The notes below the pieces were generated by a model. The model worked only from the letters and a program-made list of their open reading frames with translations. It was not told the DNA's origin and made no database searches. This document shows positions 17,339-17,577 of a stretch of 17,577 nt of DNA, in pieces. Position 1 is the first letter of the stretch. Each line of letters begins with the position of its first letter. Made by a program: the position numbers and the translations under genes. The DNA is from Streptosporangiaceae bacterium. Lineage in GTDB: Bacteria; Actinomycetota; Actinomycetes; Streptosporangiales; Streptosporangiaceae. Location of the stretch: positions 1 through 17,577 of the forward strand of contig JASHQP010000145.1 in NCBI GenBank assembly GCA_030039095.1, written 5' to 3'.

Positions 17339-17350
17339 GGGTGATCACCC
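17339..17350. promoter_or_regulatory. Palindromic candidate operator GGGTGATCACCC
   Basis: A perfect 12-bp palindrome 70 nt before the dehydrogenase start. Its core GTGATCAC is repeated as separated half-sites at 17265-17270 and 17279-17284. The position suits an operator or activator site for the downstream gene, possibly read by the LAL or TetR regulator nearby. This assignment is an inference. Confidence 0.4.
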
Positions 17351-17365
17351 TCGAGGAGGTTGCAG

Positions 17366-17416
17366 GTGTTGATGAGTGCGAGTTCGCTGGTCCGGGCTGC
17401 GATACCAAGGGGGTAG
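17366..17416 (+). CDS. Possible 16-codon leader ORF before dehydrogenase
   Basis: A consensus AGGAGG (17354-17359) lies 6 nt before GTG 17366, which opens VLMSASSLVRAAIPRG and stops at TAG 17414-17416, 4 nt before the next start codon. In-frame TTG 17369 and ATG 17372 are alternative starts. The ribosome binding site of the following gene lies in the last codons of this ORF, so translation of the leader could open or mask it. It could instead be chance. Confidence 0.4.
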   Translation: MLMSASSLVRAAIPRG

Positions 17417-17420
17417 CACC

Positions 17421-17577
17421 GTGAGAGTGATCCAGGTCAGAGAGTTCGGAGATCCCGGTGTGCTGATCCCAGCCGTGACAAAGGACCCCGCCCCTGGTGT
17501 CGGGGAGGTCGTGCTGACGACGGCGTTCGCCGACGTGCTGTTCCTTGACGCCATCATCCGGTGGGGACTGGCCGTCG
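17421..17577 (+). CDS. Zinc-binding/quinone oxidoreductase-type MDR dehydrogenase (partial, 3' end beyond window)
   Basis: The first 52 residues of a medium-chain dehydrogenase/reductase are visible and the frame is still open at the window edge. MRVIQVREFGDPGVL, then PAPGVGEVVL and the strand-helix ADVLFLDAIIRWG, match the N-terminal GroES-like domain of NADPH:quinone oxidoreductase-like proteins. The usual zinc-ligand Cys is not seen in this stretch, as in quinone reductase types. The GTG at 17421 follows an AAGGGGG site (17407-17413). Family members reduce quinones or enones with NADPH. It sits with an FMN reductase and a DUF385 protein, consistent with quinone detoxification. Confidence 0.85.
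   Translation, partial: MRVIQVREFGDPGVLIPAVTKDPAPGVGEVVLTTAFADVLFLDAIIRWGLAV

Larger units (their letters stand above)
17062..17420. other. 359-bp region with no clear gene; hairpins and GTGATC repeats
   Basis: No ordinary gene is supported here. TGGCCGG (17079-17085) and CCGGCCA (17099-17105) form a 7-bp hairpin 18 nt after the ABM-like stop, a possible terminator. GTGATC (17265-17270) pairs with GATCAC (17279-17284), and the perfect palindrome GGGTGATCACCC lies at 17339-17350, so the same half-site occurs four times upstream of the dehydrogenase gene. A short leader ORF follows (17366-17416). The frame open from 17169 to 17372 has no visible ribosome binding site and no recognisable family. 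Confidence 0.5.

Noticed and set aside
17169..17372. A 67-codon plus-strand frame before the dehydrogenase
   Set aside because: There is no ribosome binding site and no recognisable family, and it overlaps the repeat and leader elements.
17300..17424. A possible conserved C-terminus (TLEEVAGVDECEFAGPGC) in another frame ending at 17424
   Set aside because: It looked protein-like, but I could find no start, no family and no support; it may be a gene remnant but cannot be claimed.

Overview
The window is high-GC DNA with the codon bias of an actinomycete. The gene content agrees: an F420/deazaflavin-type (DUF385) oxidoreductase, a large LuxR-family ATPase regulator (LAL type), FCD-type GntR regulators and a Dpp-type importer with a fused permease-ATPase subunit. 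No rRNA, tRNA, CRISPR array, insertion sequence or phage gene was seen. The species cannot be named from the sequence.

Region A (1-9935) looks like one self-contained uptake-and-degradation system built as two convergent operons. The plus operon encodes a GntR regulator, a lipoprotein substrate-binding protein, a DppB permease, a DppC-DppD fusion, a DppF ATPase and an alpha/beta hydrolase. The minus operon encodes a nitrilase-superfamily amidohydrolase, an acetamidase/formamidase-family protein and a second GntR regulator. The operons meet tail to tail with a 22-bp overlap. At the outer, promoter end of each lies the same AT-rich 20-bp element (16/20 identical), with a TATACT -10 box inside it. 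The two GntR proteins have almost identical DNA-binding domains but more divergent ligand domains. I infer that both regulators read the same operator and control import and hydrolysis of an amide- or peptide-like nutrient. An 18-bp perfect hairpin lies between the binding-protein gene and the permease gene; it probably tunes expression of the two and argues for a downstream start for the permease.

Region B (9935-10455) is a graveyard. On the minus strand is a MocR-type (aminotransferase-like) regulator remnant with an internal deletion, and on the plus strand the inner part of an MFS transporter.

Region C (10456-11930) holds a TetR regulator divergent from a membrane-anchored DUF385 oxidoreductase. 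An AT-rich palindromic operator sits between them.

Region D (12058-17577) starts with a 989-aa LAL regulator. It is followed by small redox and quinone-related genes on the same strand: an NADPH-dependent FMN reductase, a broken YceI-like gene, a cupin, an ABM-like small protein and the start of a quinone-oxidoreductase-type MDR dehydrogenase that runs off the window. The last gene is preceded by GTGATC repeats and a short leader ORF with a consensus ribosome binding site. Together with region C this resembles a response to quinones, electrophiles or aromatic compounds, which is an inference from gene families only.
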